Below are positions 16,756 to 26,159 of a stretch of DNA of 64,000 bases, piece after piece. Where the stretch lies: contig NZ_CP151635.1 of assembly GCF_038397735.1 (NCBI RefSeq), forward strand, positions 2,294,001 through 2,358,000, read 5' to 3'. The number at the start of each line of letters is the position of its first letter. Position 1 is the first letter of the stretch. Both the position numbers and the translations under genes were made by a program. The notes beneath the pieces are model-generated. The model searched no databases. It was not told the DNA's origin and saw only the letters and a program-made list of their open reading frames with translations. This DNA comes from Microbacterium sp. LWH13-1.2. GTDB taxonomy: Bacteria; Actinomycetota; Actinomycetes; Actinomycetales; Microbacteriaceae.

Positions 16756-18579
16756 GTGAGCGCTGACGTGCAGCAGTTCCAGGTGGACCTGCGCGGGGTC
16801 GTCGACCTTCTGAGTCGTCACATCTACTCGAGCCCTCGGGTGTACCTTCGGGAGCTCCTCCAGAACGCCAGGGACGCGATCACGGCCCGACGCGAGGTCG
16901 ACGGCGAGGGCGGACGCATCCGCATCACGCCGCTGACGGAGGCCTCCGGCGAGTTCGTCCTGCGAGACGACGGCGTGGGCCTGACCGCCGGTGAGGTGGC
17001 CGACCTTCTCGCGACGGTCGGACGCAGTTCGAAGCGCGACATCTTCGACCTTCCCCGCAGCGACTACCTCGGCCAGTTCGGCATCGGCCTGCTCAGCTGC
17101 TTCATGGTCGCCGACACGATCGTGATCCGCTCGCGCAGCGCGCGGGGCGGCCAGGCCGTCGAGTGGACGGGCAGCGCCGACGGGACGTTCCGTGTGGTCG
17201 AGATCGACGACGACCTGCCGATCGGCACGAGCGTGCACCTCGTGCCCCGCTTCGATGCCGATGATCTGCTGCGCCCCGCGGCCGTTCGCGAGCTGGCGTC
17301 GACCTTCGCCGAGTTCCTCCCCGTTCGCGTCACGATCGATTCTCCGAACGGCGACGTCGACGTGACCCGCCGCGCGCCGTTCCTCGACGCCGCCGACGAC
17401 GTCGACGGCGCCGTGCAGTACGGGCGCGACCTCCTCGGCGCCTCACCGCTCGACGTGATCGAACTCTCCGAGCCCGCCACCGGCACGCGCGGACTCGCCT
17501 ACGTGCTCCCGTACGCTCCCCCGCCGGGCGCGCGGCAGGCGACGCGCATGTACCTCGGCAGGATGCTGCTGGGCGAGCGCGTCGACGACGTGCTGCCCGA
17601 GTGGGCCTTCTTCGTGCGGGCGGTCGTCGATTCGACCGGCCTCGCGCCGACCGCGAGTCGTGAGTCCCTGGTCGACGACGCGGCACTGGAGCGCGTGCGC
17701 GAGCAGTTCGGCGCGGGCATCCGTCGCTGGGTGCTCGAGCTGGGTCTGCGCGAGCCGCACCGGCTCGCCCAGTTCGTCGCGATCCACGAGGTGGGGCTGA
17801 AGTCGCTGGTGCGGCACGATGAGGAGCTCGCGCGGTTCATCACCCGCTGGCTGACTCTCGAGACCACCCACGGCACGATGCGCATCGGCGATCTCGTCGA
17901 GCGGTTCCCGCATGTGCGCTTCGCCCCGACGGTCGACGAGTTCCGTCAGGTCGCCGGCATCTCCCCCAGCTCCGAAGTGCTGGTCAACGGCGGGTACCTC
18001 TACGACGCCGACCTCGTGCGGATGCTCCCCGATCTCTACCCGCAGATCACCGTCGAACTCGTCGACGTGACCGGCGAGCTCGACCGTCTCGACCCTCCTC
18101 CGCTCGACGACCGCGACACCGCCGTCGCGCTCGAGGCCCGCGCCGGAGCCGTGCTGACGGCATCCGGATGCTCGGTCACGGTGCGCTCGATCGACCAGCC
18201 GGAGCTCGCCGTCCTCTACGTGGCCGACCCCGAGGTGCTCCGCCGGATCGACCGCGGCCGCACCAAGGGCATCACCGGCTCGCTGTGGGGCGGGGTGCTC
18301 GACCGCATCGACTCGACGCTCTCGGCATCACGCGACGACGACCTGAGCGCACGGCTCTGCCTGAACTGGTCGAACCGGGTCGTGCGCGCCCTGGTGCGGG
18401 TGCAGGATGACGCGGTGTTCGCCCGCACGGTGCAGCTGCTCTACATCCAGGCGCTCCTGGCCGGGCACCATCCGCTCTCCGACGCGGACCGCGCCCTCAT
18501 GTCCACGGCGCTCGCCGACCTCGTCTCGCTCTCGGCAGGCGTCGAAGAGGACTCGGTCCCCTTCGGCGACGCGCTCTGA
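16756..18579 (+). CDS. HSP90 family (HtpG-like) ATPase
   Basis: A 607-residue protein with a GHKL ATPase domain: ELLQNARDA (33-41) carries the catalytic Glu and metal-binding Asn, RDDGVGL (70-76) the nucleotide-contact Asp, and LGQFGIGLLSCFMVAD (105-120) the lid glycines. ASRESLV near residue 300 corresponds to the middle-domain Arg loop. The C-terminal third diverges from HtpG, and there is no EEVD tail. A GTG start is supported by GGAGGGAG. It is followed 27 bp later by a large TPR protein, suggesting a chaperone and client-adaptor pair. The clients are unknown. Confidence 0.88.
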   Translation: MSADVQQFQVDLRGVVDLLSRHIYSSPRVYLRELLQNARDAITARREVDGEGGRIRITPLTEASGEFVLRDDGVGLTAGEVADLLATVGRSSKRDIFDLPRSDYLGQFGIGLLSCFMVADTIVIRSRSARGGQAVEWTGSADGTFRVVEIDDDLPIGTSVHLVPRFDADDLLRPAAVRELASTFAEFLPVRVTIDSPNGDVDVTRRAPFLDAADDVDGAVQYGRDLLGASPLDVIELSEPATGTRGLAYVLPYAPPPGARQATRMYLGRMLLGERVDDVLPEWAFFVRAVVDSTGLAPTASRESLVDDAALERVREQFGAGIRRWVLELGLREPHRLAQFVAIHEVGLKSLVRHDEELARFITRWLTLETTHGTMRIGDLVERFPHVRFAPTVDEFRQVAGISPSSEVLVNGGYLYDADLVRMLPDLYPQITVELVDVTGELDRLDPPPLDDRDTAVALEARAGAVLTASGCSVTVRSIDQPELAVLYVADPEVLRRIDRGRTKGITGSLWGGVLDRIDSTLSASRDDDLSARLCLNWSNRVVRALVRVQDDAVFARTVQLLYIQALLAGHHPLSDADRALMSTALADLVSLSAGVEEDSVPFGDAL

Positions 18580-18606
18580 TCCGCCCTCCGTCCGAAGGAA
18601 CCCCGC

Positions 18607-21405
18607 ATGGCACGTCCGCAGAAGCGCTTCACGCAGCTCATCGAGGAGATCGACCGCACCCCGTGGGGCCCCGCCGAGCAGACGCTCGTGGCCGAGGCCG
18701 TCGCCCTCGCCGTCGAACTCGGCGACGAGCGCCTCGAGTACGAGGCCCGCATGCGCCAGACCGCATCGGCGAACATGAACGGCGCCACCGACGTGATGCT
18801 GAACTCGTTCGCGTGGTGCCTCGCCCGGCATGACGCCGACCCGCAGCGCTTCCCGGCCGATCTGGAGTACGGCGGCGCCGATCTGATGTGGCAGTTCAAG
18901 TGGATGGCGTCGTCACTGAGGTCGTCGCCCGCATTCTCGGTCGAGCAGATCGCCGCGGTGCTCGATGACATGGAGGCGCACTACCGCACCGCGGGGCTCG
19001 GTCTCAGCGGAGTGCTCACCGCACGGTTCGAGGATGCCTGGGATGCCGGCCGCCTCGACGAGGCCGAGGCGCTGCGCGTGCAGCTGGAGGCGACACCCCG
19101 AGACGACCACAGCCACTGCGACGCGTGCGGCCGCAGTCAGGTCGCCGGTTTCTTCGCCGAGACCGATCGTGAGGCGGAGGCGATCCGGCTCATCGAGGAG
19201 ATGCTCGAGGGCGGGTTCTCGTGCGGAGAGGAGCCTGAGCACGCCCTCTCACGCGTGCTCGTGCCGTACCTGCGCGCCGGGCGCCTCGACGAGGCGAAGA
19301 GCGCGCACCTGCGCAGCTACCGTCTGGCGAAGGACAACCCCGACAACCTGCGGATCGTCGCGAACAACATCGTGTTCTCGGCGCTGACCGGCAACGAGGC
19401 CCGCGCTCTCGCGCAGATCGAGCGGCACATCTCGTGGCTCGCGCACGACGGTCTCAACGTCGACGCGCATTTCGCCGCCCTCGCCGCATTCGCGTTCGCG
19501 CTCGACCGTGTGGCGGCGACCGGCCATGGCGACACCCCGGTGCGAGGAGCCGACGCTCCTGCGCTCACCGCTTTCTTCGGCGAGCACGACGGCACCTGGG
19601 GCGCAGCAGAGCTCGCTGCCGCCGCCTGGGCGTCCGCCGAGCGCATCGGCGCCGACTTCGACCGCCGCGACGGCACCGAGGGGCACTCGCGCGCACTCGC
19701 CCGCACTCGCGCCCTGGCCACCGAGCACTACGACGTCCCCATCAGATCGGATGCCTTCACCGCTGCTCCCGACGCGACGATTCCCGCCGACGCCGATGCC
19801 TGGTTCGACCGCGTGATGGACCTCGCCCAGTTCGGGGCCGAGCACGAGACGCTGCAGGCGCTCCCGCACGCGCTCGCCGTGGAGGATCCGTCGAAGCTCG
19901 CCCAGCTCATGTCGATGCGCCTCGGCATCCTGATCGCGCTCGATCGCGCCGACGAAGCCGCCGAGCTGCTCCCGTCACGGATCGACGCGCTGCGGGCCGC
20001 AGGGCTCGATGCGCAGGCCGACCTCGAGCAGCGGCTCGGCCTCGCGACCTTCGGCCTCAACACCCCCGACGCGGCATCCGCCCTCGAAGACGAGCTCGCG
20101 ACCGCCGCAGCCCTTCCCGCGTGGTCCCGCGGCGACCTGGCGATCAGCCGTGCCTCGCTGCACATGCATGCCGAAGAGCCGAGCGCCGCCCTCGACATGG
20201 CCGAGATCGCCGCCCGCGCCTTCGCCGAGGCCGGCGACGCCCGTCTGTCGAACACCACGACGCTGATCGCGATCGCGGCCGTGCTGCAGAAGAACGACAT
20301 CGAGGCGGCATCCGCGCTGTTGGATCGATTCCTCGCCCAGGACGACCTCAGCATCGGTCACCGCGCGCAGGCCCTGCAGACCCGCGCCAGAGTGCGCGGC
20401 GGCAGCGAGGCGTTCGTGGAGGGCGCATCGGACGCCGACGAGGCGTCACGCCTGCTGGCGGGCCTCGGAGCGACCAAAGCCCTCGCTGCGGCGCACCTGC
20501 TCGCCGGAGCGCTCTGGGAGGACGCGGGCGACCCTGAGAAGGCCGTCACCCGCTACCGAGTCACGTCCCGTCTCGTCGCACAGGAGGGCGGCGATCAGAC
20601 GGGGGCCGATTTCCGTCTCGCGCGGGCCATGCTCGCTGCGGGCGACGCGGAGGTCGCCGCTGAGCTGTTCGGCCAGGTGCTCGAGAGCGAGGAGCAGGCC
20701 GAGGTGCACCCCGCATCGCGCGCGATGACGGCATCTCTCCTCGCCCGCGCGCTGGGCGCATCCGGCGAGTTCGGGCAGGCCGTCGGCGCCTTCGGATACG
20801 CCGCACAGCTCTTCGGCGAGGCGGAGGAGCACGCAGATCACGCCGTGGCGCTGACCGAGCGCGCGAAGATCCTCGCCCGTTTCGAGGAGAACGACGAGGC
20901 GATCGAGTCGCTCGAGACGGCAGCCGAGATCGTCCGCAACGCCCCGGATGCGGTCGGCGCCCTCGCCGACGTCCTGCACAACCTGGGTCAGGCCTACGGC
21001 TCACGGCAGGACGACCGTGCGTTCGCCCTCTTCGACGAGGTCGCAGCGCTCGCCCGGGAGCACGAGGCCGGCTGGCTGCTCGCCGACGTCACCGACTCGC
21101 GTGGCCGCGCGCTCGCGCAGTTCGGCCGCACGGACGAGGCCGTGGCCGCCGCGCTGACCGCTGCCGACGGATTCGCCGCGGTCGGTGATGCAGGTTCTGC
21201 CGGTGGCTCAGAGCTGTTCGCCGCGCGTCTGCTCGCGGGAGATGAGCGCGCCGCGGATGCCGTGCCGATCTACCGCAGCGCGCTGGAGCACGCGACCGAC
21301 CATCCGCCGCTCCGTCAGGTGTCGGCTCTCGAGTTGGGCGATCTGCTCGAAGCACTCGGCCGTCACGTCGAGGCCGCGGAAGCGCGCGCGCTGCTCGAGA
21401 GCTGA
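18607..21405 (+). CDS. Large tetratricopeptide-repeat protein paired with HSP90-like ATPase
   Basis: A 932-residue soluble, almost wholly helical protein with no signal peptide. The sequence is built of Ala-rich helix pairs typical of TPR arrays, clearest in the last 350 residues (DEASRLLAGLGATKALAAAHLLAGALWEDAGD and similar 34-residue units). One isolated CxxC (HCDACGRS, near 172) is present. The start is supported by AAGGAA. Its position directly after an HSP90-like gene, on the same strand and with no terminator between, suggests a scaffold or co-chaperone for it. No enzymatic motif is visible. Confidence 0.82.
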   Translation: MARPQKRFTQLIEEIDRTPWGPAEQTLVAEAVALAVELGDERLEYEARMRQTASANMNGATDVMLNSFAWCLARHDADPQRFPADLEYGGADLMWQFKWMASSLRSSPAFSVEQIAAVLDDMEAHYRTAGLGLSGVLTARFEDAWDAGRLDEAEALRVQLEATPRDDHSHCDACGRSQVAGFFAETDREAEAIRLIEEMLEGGFSCGEEPEHALSRVLVPYLRAGRLDEAKSAHLRSYRLAKDNPDNLRIVANNIVFSALTGNEARALAQIERHISWLAHDGLNVDAHFAALAAFAFALDRVAATGHGDTPVRGADAPALTAFFGEHDGTWGAAELAAAAWASAERIGADFDRRDGTEGHSRALARTRALATEHYDVPIRSDAFTAAPDATIPADADAWFDRVMDLAQFGAEHETLQALPHALAVEDPSKLAQLMSMRLGILIALDRADEAAELLPSRIDALRAAGLDAQADLEQRLGLATFGLNTPDAASALEDELATAAALPAWSRGDLAISRASLHMHAEEPSAALDMAEIAARAFAEAGDARLSNTTTLIAIAAVLQKNDIEAASALLDRFLAQDDLSIGHRAQALQTRARVRGGSEAFVEGASDADEASRLLAGLGATKALAAAHLLAGALWEDAGDPEKAVTRYRVTSRLVAQEGGDQTGADFRLARAMLAAGDAEVAAELFGQVLESEEQAEVHPASRAMTASLLARALGASGEFGQAVGAFGYAAQLFGEAEEHADHAVALTERAKILARFEENDEAIESLETAAEIVRNAPDAVGALADVLHNLGQAYGSRQDDRAFALFDEVAALAREHEAGWLLADVTDSRGRALAQFGRTDEAVAAALTAADGFAAVGDAGSAGGSELFAARLLAGDERAADAVPIYRSALEHATDHPPLRQVSALELGDLLEALGRHVEAAEARALLES

Positions 21406-21416
21406 GGCGCCGAGGC

Positions 21417-23141
21417 TCAGAGGAACTGACGCCAGTTCGCCCGCGCGAGGTCGAGCAGCTCGTCCCCCTTGCCCGACATCACGGTGCGGATCGCGTACAG
21501 CGCGAAGCCCTTGACCTGCGCGGCCTCGATCGCGGGCGGCATCGACAGCTCCTGCCGCTCCGTGACGACATCGAGCAGCGCAGGGCCGTCGTGCGCGAGT
21601 ACCTCTCGCACGGCCTCCGGCAGGTCCTCGCTGTTCTCGACGCGGCGCGCGAAGATTCCCATGGCCTCGGCGATCGCCGCGAAGCTCGGGTTGTCGAGGG
21701 ACGTGCCGTAGTTGACGAAGCCGGCGGCCTTCATCTCGAGTTCGACGAAGTTCAGCGACGAGTTGTTCACGACGATCGTCTTCACCGGCAGCCTGTTCTG
21801 CGTGAGGGTCAGCAGCTCCCCCAGCATCATCGCGAGCCCGCCGTCACCGGCGAGTGCGACGACCTGCCGATCAGGATGCGAGACCTGCGCGCCGATGCCG
21901 TGCAGCAGCGCGTTGGCCATCGACCCGTGCGTGAACGAGCCGATCAGCCGTCGGTTCTCGGTCATCGACAGGTACCGGGCCGCCCATACGGTCGGCGAGC
22001 CGACGTCTGCGGTGAAGATCGCGTCATCCGCCGCCTGTTCGTCGAGCAGTCGGGCGAGGTACTGCGGGTGGATCGGACGGCCCGCCTTCGTCGGGGTCGC
22101 GAGGTCGTCGAGCTTGGCCCTGGTCTTGCGATAGTGCGCGGTCGAGTCGTCGAGGTGATCGCGATCGCTCTTCTCGGCGAGACGCGGCAGCAGTGCGGCG
22201 GCGGTCGCTCCGACGTCTCCGACGAGACCGAGGTCGAGCGGATGCCGCTTGCCCAGCTGTGAGCCGCGGATGTCGACCTGGATGGTCGTGGCGTGCTCGG
22301 GATAGAACTGCTCGTAGGGGAAGTCGCTGCCCAGCACCAGGAGCGTGTCTGCCGCCTCCATCGCACGGTACCCCGAGGCGAAGCCGAGAAGTCCGGTCAT
22401 GCCGACGTCGAAGGGGTTGTCGTACTCGATGAACTCCTTGCCGCGGAGGGCGTGCACGATCGGGGCGCCGAGCCGGTCGGCGAGCGCGATGACCTCATCG
22501 TGGGCGCCCTCGACACCTGCGCCGGCGAGGATCGTCGTCTTCTTCGAGGCGTTCAGCAGAGTGGCTGCACGCTCGAGCTCATCGCCGCTCGGCACCACCA
22601 CGGGATGCGCGCGCTCGATCACCACGGCGCGGTCGTCGGCGATCTCGGAGAGCGCGACGTCGCCGGGGATCACGAGCACCGCGACTCCCCGCTGCTCGAT
22701 CGCCGCACGCATCGCGATCTCGAGAAGGCGCGGCATCTGCTGGGGGTCGGCGACGTACTCGACGTAGACGCTGCACTCGCGGAACAGCTCCTGCGGGTGG
22801 GTCTCCTGGAAGTATCCGGTGCCGATCTCTGTGGTCGGGATGTGGGCCGCGATCGCCAGAACCGGCACCCGCGAGCGGTTGGCGTCGTAGAGGCCGTTGA
22901 TCAGGTGCAGGTTGCCGGGGCCGCACGAACCGGCCACCACCGCGAGTTCACCCGTGAGCGCCGCATCCGCCGCCGCCGCGAACGCCGCGGACTCCTCGTG
23001 TCGCACGTGCACCCATCGGATGCCGCCGTCCTTGCGGAGCGCATCGGTGAACCCGTTGAGGGAGTCGCCCGGGAGGCCGTAGACACGGTCGATCCCGTTC
23101 GCGCGGAGAGTCTTGACGATGTTCGCTGCGACGGTTGCCAT
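21417..23141 (-). CDS. poxB: Pyruvate dehydrogenase (quinone)/pyruvate oxidase-type enzyme
   Basis: A 574-residue thiamine-diphosphate flavoenzyme. The N-terminal Pyr domain carries RHEESAAFAAAADAAL with the TPP-activating Glu, the middle domain binds FAD, and the PP domain has GDGGLAMMLGELL followed by NNSSLNF, the metal-binding GDG-NN motif. The length matches PoxB, which decarboxylates pyruvate to acetate and passes electrons to quinone at the membrane. The start is leaderless: TAGGTT, six bases, ATG. It converges on the TPR gene with 11 bp between. Acetate formed here could be re-used through the aceA/aceB bypass in this window. Confidence 0.92.
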   Translation of the reverse strand: MATVAANIVKTLRANGIDRVYGLPGDSLNGFTDALRKDGGIRWVHVRHEESAAFAAAADAALTGELAVVAGSCGPGNLHLINGLYDANRSRVPVLAIAAHIPTTEIGTGYFQETHPQELFRECSVYVEYVADPQQMPRLLEIAMRAAIEQRGVAVLVIPGDVALSEIADDRAVVIERAHPVVVPSGDELERAATLLNASKKTTILAGAGVEGAHDEVIALADRLGAPIVHALRGKEFIEYDNPFDVGMTGLLGFASGYRAMEAADTLLVLGSDFPYEQFYPEHATTIQVDIRGSQLGKRHPLDLGLVGDVGATAAALLPRLAEKSDRDHLDDSTAHYRKTRAKLDDLATPTKAGRPIHPQYLARLLDEQAADDAIFTADVGSPTVWAARYLSMTENRRLIGSFTHGSMANALLHGIGAQVSHPDRQVVALAGDGGLAMMLGELLTLTQNRLPVKTIVVNNSSLNFVELEMKAAGFVNYGTSLDNPSFAAIAEAMGIFARRVENSEDLPEAVREVLAHDGPALLDVVTERQELSMPPAIEAAQVKGFALYAIRTVMSGKGDELLDLARANWRQFL

Positions 23142-23147
23142 GCTTCC

Positions 23148-23153
23148 AACCTA
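23148..23153 (-). promoter_or_regulatory. -10 hexamer of poxB (leaderless)
   Basis: TAGGTT on the minus strand, then GGAAGC, then the ATG. It lies between the putrescine-operon terminator and poxB, so poxB has its own promoter. Confidence 0.55.
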
Positions 23154-23221
23154 CGCCCGGGGGCCGGTGCGGGCTCCGGCATCCGTCGAACGTCCATTCT
23201 CCGAATGCTGAACGGCGAAGA

Positions 23222-23257
23222 CGACGGAGGGACGGATGCCGATGCATCCGTCCCTCC
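23222..23257 (-). terminator. Terminator of the putrescine/GABA operon
   Basis: A perfect 16-bp stem (ACGGAGGGACGGATGC and complement) closes the tetraloop CGAT, 14 bp past the stop of the last operon gene. It is one of the strongest hairpins in the window. Confidence 0.85.
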
Positions 23258-23270
23258 GTGACGCCGTCGC

Positions 23271-24635
23271 TCACCCGATGCGGATGAGCTTCTTGTTGAC
23301 GAATTCGTCGGCGGCGAGGTGGCCGAGCTCGCGCGAGGTGCCGCTGCGCTTGATGCCGCCGAAAGGCAGCTCCGGGCTGTCGGCGAGCACGAGGTTGACG
23401 TAGACCATGCCCGCCTCGATGTTGTCGGCCACGCGCTCGGCCTGCTCGGCGTCGGTCGTGAAGACGTACGAGCCCAGACCGAAGGTGGTGTCGTTCGCGA
23501 GGGCGACCGCGGCGTCCTCATCGGCGACCCGGTAGACGACCGCCGCGGGGCCGAAGAGCTCCTCGCGGTAGACGTTCATCTCGGGCGTCACGTCGGCGAG
23601 CACGGTCGGCGCGAAGAACGCCCCCTCACGGGTGCCTCCGGTCAGCAGCGTCGCCCCCTGCTCGATGGCCTGGTCGATCTGCTTCTGCAGGTTCTCGGCC
23701 GCAGTCTCGGACGAGACCGGGCCGAGCACGGTGTCATCGAGCATCGGGTCGGTCGCCGTCACCGCGGCCATCGCAGCCGTGAACTTCTCGACGAACGAGT
23801 CGTAGAGGTCGTCGACGATGATGAAGCGCTTCGCTCCGTTGCAGGCCTGGCCGTTGTTATCGAGACGTGCGTCGACGCCCGCCTGCACGGTGGCGTCGAG
23901 GTCGTCGGTGGAGAGCACGATGAACGGGTCGGATCCGCCGAGCTCCAGTGCGACCTTCTTGAGGTTGCGTCCGGCGATCTCGGCGACCGCGGCTCCGGCG
24001 CGCTCCGATCCCGTGAGCGAGACGCCCTGCACGCGCGGGTCGGCGATCATGTCGGCGATCTGCTCGTTCGTCGCGAGCACGTTCTGGTAGGCGCCCTTCG
24101 GGAATCCGGCGTCGTGGTAGATCGCCTCGATCGCAGTCGACGACTCGGGGCACTGCGGTGCGGGCTTGAGCAGGATCGTGTTGCCGACGATCAGGTTCGG
24201 CGCCGCGAAGCGGACGATCTGGTACGCCGGGAAGTTCCACGGCATGATGCCGACGAGCGGTCCGAGCGATGAGCGGCGGACGATCGCCGTGCCGTCTCCG
24301 AGGATCGCGATCGGCTGGTCGGCCATGATCGCCTCTGCCTGGTCGGCGTAGTACTCGGCGATGTCGGCGGCGAAGTCGACCTCGCCGAGCGCGGCCTCGC
24401 GGGGCTTGCCCATCTCTCGCACGAAGACGTCGGCGAGCGCCTCACGGCGTTCGCGGTGCAGCTCGGCCGCACGGCGCAGCAGCGCTGCGCGCTCCGCCAC
24501 GGTCGACGACCGCGACCAGTCGCGGTGCGCCTCATCGGCAGCTGCCACGGCCTCCTCGATCTGCGCGTCGGTGAAGGTGTCGAAGGACGCCAGCGTCTCT
24601 CCGGTGGCGGGGTTGATGACGGCGTAATCGGTCAT
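23271..24635 (-). CDS. NAD-dependent succinate-semialdehyde dehydrogenase-type ALDH
   Basis: A 454-residue aldehyde dehydrogenase of the shorter Sad/GabD subclass. It has the MPWNFP cofactor segment, ELGGSDPF with the general-base Glu, and NNGQACNGAKR with the catalytic Cys. It oxidises a semialdehyde with NAD(P)+; in this operon either succinate semialdehyde or 4-aminobutanal is the expected substrate. It is the last of seven same-strand genes and lies 26 bp after the other dehydrogenase. The start is supported by GAGGAGGAG. The split of labour between the two ALDHs cannot be read from sequence. Confidence 0.9.
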   Translation of the reverse strand: MTDYAVINPATGETLASFDTFTDAQIEEAVAAADEAHRDWSRSSTVAERAALLRRAAELHRERREALADVFVREMGKPREAALGEVDFAADIAEYYADQAEAIMADQPIAILGDGTAIVRRSSLGPLVGIMPWNFPAYQIVRFAAPNLIVGNTILLKPAPQCPESSTAIEAIYHDAGFPKGAYQNVLATNEQIADMIADPRVQGVSLTGSERAGAAVAEIAGRNLKKVALELGGSDPFIVLSTDDLDATVQAGVDARLDNNGQACNGAKRFIIVDDLYDSFVEKFTAAMAAVTATDPMLDDTVLGPVSSETAAENLQKQIDQAIEQGATLLTGGTREGAFFAPTVLADVTPEMNVYREELFGPAAVVYRVADEDAAVALANDTTFGLGSYVFTTDAEQAERVADNIEAGMVYVNLVLADSPELPFGGIKRSGTSRELGHLAADEFVNKKLIRIG

Positions 24636-24661
24636 GTTCTCTCCTCCTCTGGGCCGACCGG

Positions 24662-26128
24662 TCAGGAGACCGGGATCAGCGTGTACTTGGTGGACAGGTA
24701 CTCGTGGATGCCCTCGAGACCGCCCTCGCGGCCGACGCCGGACTGCTTGACGCCACCGAAGGGGGCGGCGGCGTTGGACACCACGCCCACATTGAGACCC
24801 ATCATGCCGGTCTCGAGCTTGTCGATCATGCGCTGGCCGCGCTGCAGGTTCTCGGTGAACACGTACGACACGAGCCCGTACTCGGTGTCGTTCGCGAGAC
24901 GGACCGCGTCGTCCTCGGTGTCGAAGGTCGCGATCGCGAGCACCGGTCCGAAGATCTCCTCACGGAGGATCGCCGAGCCTGCGACGACATCGGTGAGGAC
25001 GGTGGGCTCGTAGAACGTGCCGGTTCCCTCGAGCGCCTTGCCGCCGGCGAGAAGCGTGGCACCGCGTTCCACGGCGTCGTCGACGAGCTCACCGGCCTTC
25101 GCGACCGCACCTTCGTCGATGAGCGGTCCGATGGCGACGCCCTCTTCGGTGCCGCGGCCGATCTTCATGGCGTTGACGCGCTCGGTGACCTTGCGGGCGA
25201 ACTCCTCGGCGACGTCCTTGTGGACGATGAAGCGGTTGGCGGCGGTGCACGCCTGACCGATGTTGCGGAACTTCGCAGCCAGCGCGCCGTCCACGGCCTT
25301 GTCGAGGTCGGCATCGTCGAACACGACGAACGGGGCGTTGCCGCCCAGCTCCATCGACACGCGCAGCACGCCCTCGGCGGCCTGCGCGATGAGCTTGCGG
25401 CCTACCTCGGTCGAGCCGGTGAACGACAGCTTGCGCAGGCGCGGGTCGGCGATGATCGGGGCGGACAGCGCCGACGACTTCGAGGTCTGCACGACGTTGA
25501 CGACGCCGGCGGGAAGGCCGGCCTTCTCGAGCAGCGACGTGAAGAAGATCGTCGTCAGCGGCGTGAGTGCCGGGGGCTTGATCACCACGGTGCAGCCTGC
25601 CGCGAGGGCGGGAGCGATCTTGCGCGTCGCCATCGCGAAGGGGAAGTTCCACGGCGTCACGAAGAACGACGGACCGACGGGACGCTGCGAGACGACCATG
25701 TGGCCGGTGCCCTCGGGGTTGATTCCGTAGCGACCGCTGATGCGCACGGCCTCTTCGCTGAACCACCGAAGGAACTCGCCGCCGTAGGCGACCTCTCCGC
25801 GCGCCTCGGCGAGAGGCTTTCCCATCTCGAGCGTCATCAGCAGCGCGAGGTCTTCCTTGTGCTCCTGCACGAGGTCGAATGCGCGGCGCAGGATCTCGCT
25901 GCGAGTGCGGGGAGCGGTGGCTGCCCACGAGTCCTGCGCGGCCACGGCCGCATCCAGGGCGCGGATGCCGTCGGCGGGGGTCGCATCCGCGATCGTGCGG
26001 ATCACCGCACCGGTCGCCGGGTCCTGCACGTCGAACGTGCCGCCGGTCTCGCCGTCGATCCACTCTCCCCCGATGAAGAGGCCGGTGGGGATGCTGTCGA
26101 GCAGCGCCTGCTCTGTCTGAGTGCTCAT
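24662..26128 (-). CDS. gabD: Succinate-semialdehyde dehydrogenase (GabD-type ALDH)
   Basis: A 488-residue ALDH with TPWNFPFAM, a Rossmann segment ending LSFTGSTEVGRKL, MELGGNAPF with the base Glu, and NIGQACTAANRF with the nucleophilic Cys. Length and motifs match GabD, which converts succinate semialdehyde to succinate. I start it at the ATG giving MSTQTEQ, preceded by AGAAAGAG; a longer upstream reading overlaps the previous gene. It lies 31 bp after the permease gene. With the next enzyme it supplies the two aldehyde oxidations needed between putrescine and succinate. Confidence 0.9.
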   Translation of the reverse strand: MSTQTEQALLDSIPTGLFIGGEWIDGETGGTFDVQDPATGAVIRTIADATPADGIRALDAAVAAQDSWAATAPRTRSEILRRAFDLVQEHKEDLALLMTLEMGKPLAEARGEVAYGGEFLRWFSEEAVRISGRYGINPEGTGHMVVSQRPVGPSFFVTPWNFPFAMATRKIAPALAAGCTVVIKPPALTPLTTIFFTSLLEKAGLPAGVVNVVQTSKSSALSAPIIADPRLRKLSFTGSTEVGRKLIAQAAEGVLRVSMELGGNAPFVVFDDADLDKAVDGALAAKFRNIGQACTAANRFIVHKDVAEEFARKVTERVNAMKIGRGTEEGVAIGPLIDEGAVAKAGELVDDAVERGATLLAGGKALEGTGTFYEPTVLTDVVAGSAILREEIFGPVLAIATFDTEDDAVRLANDTEYGLVSYVFTENLQRGQRMIDKLETGMMGLNVGVVSNAAAPFGGVKQSGVGREGGLEGIHEYLSTKYTLIPVS

Positions 26129-26159
26129 GGAATCTCTTTCTGTGGGGACGTGGGTGGGG

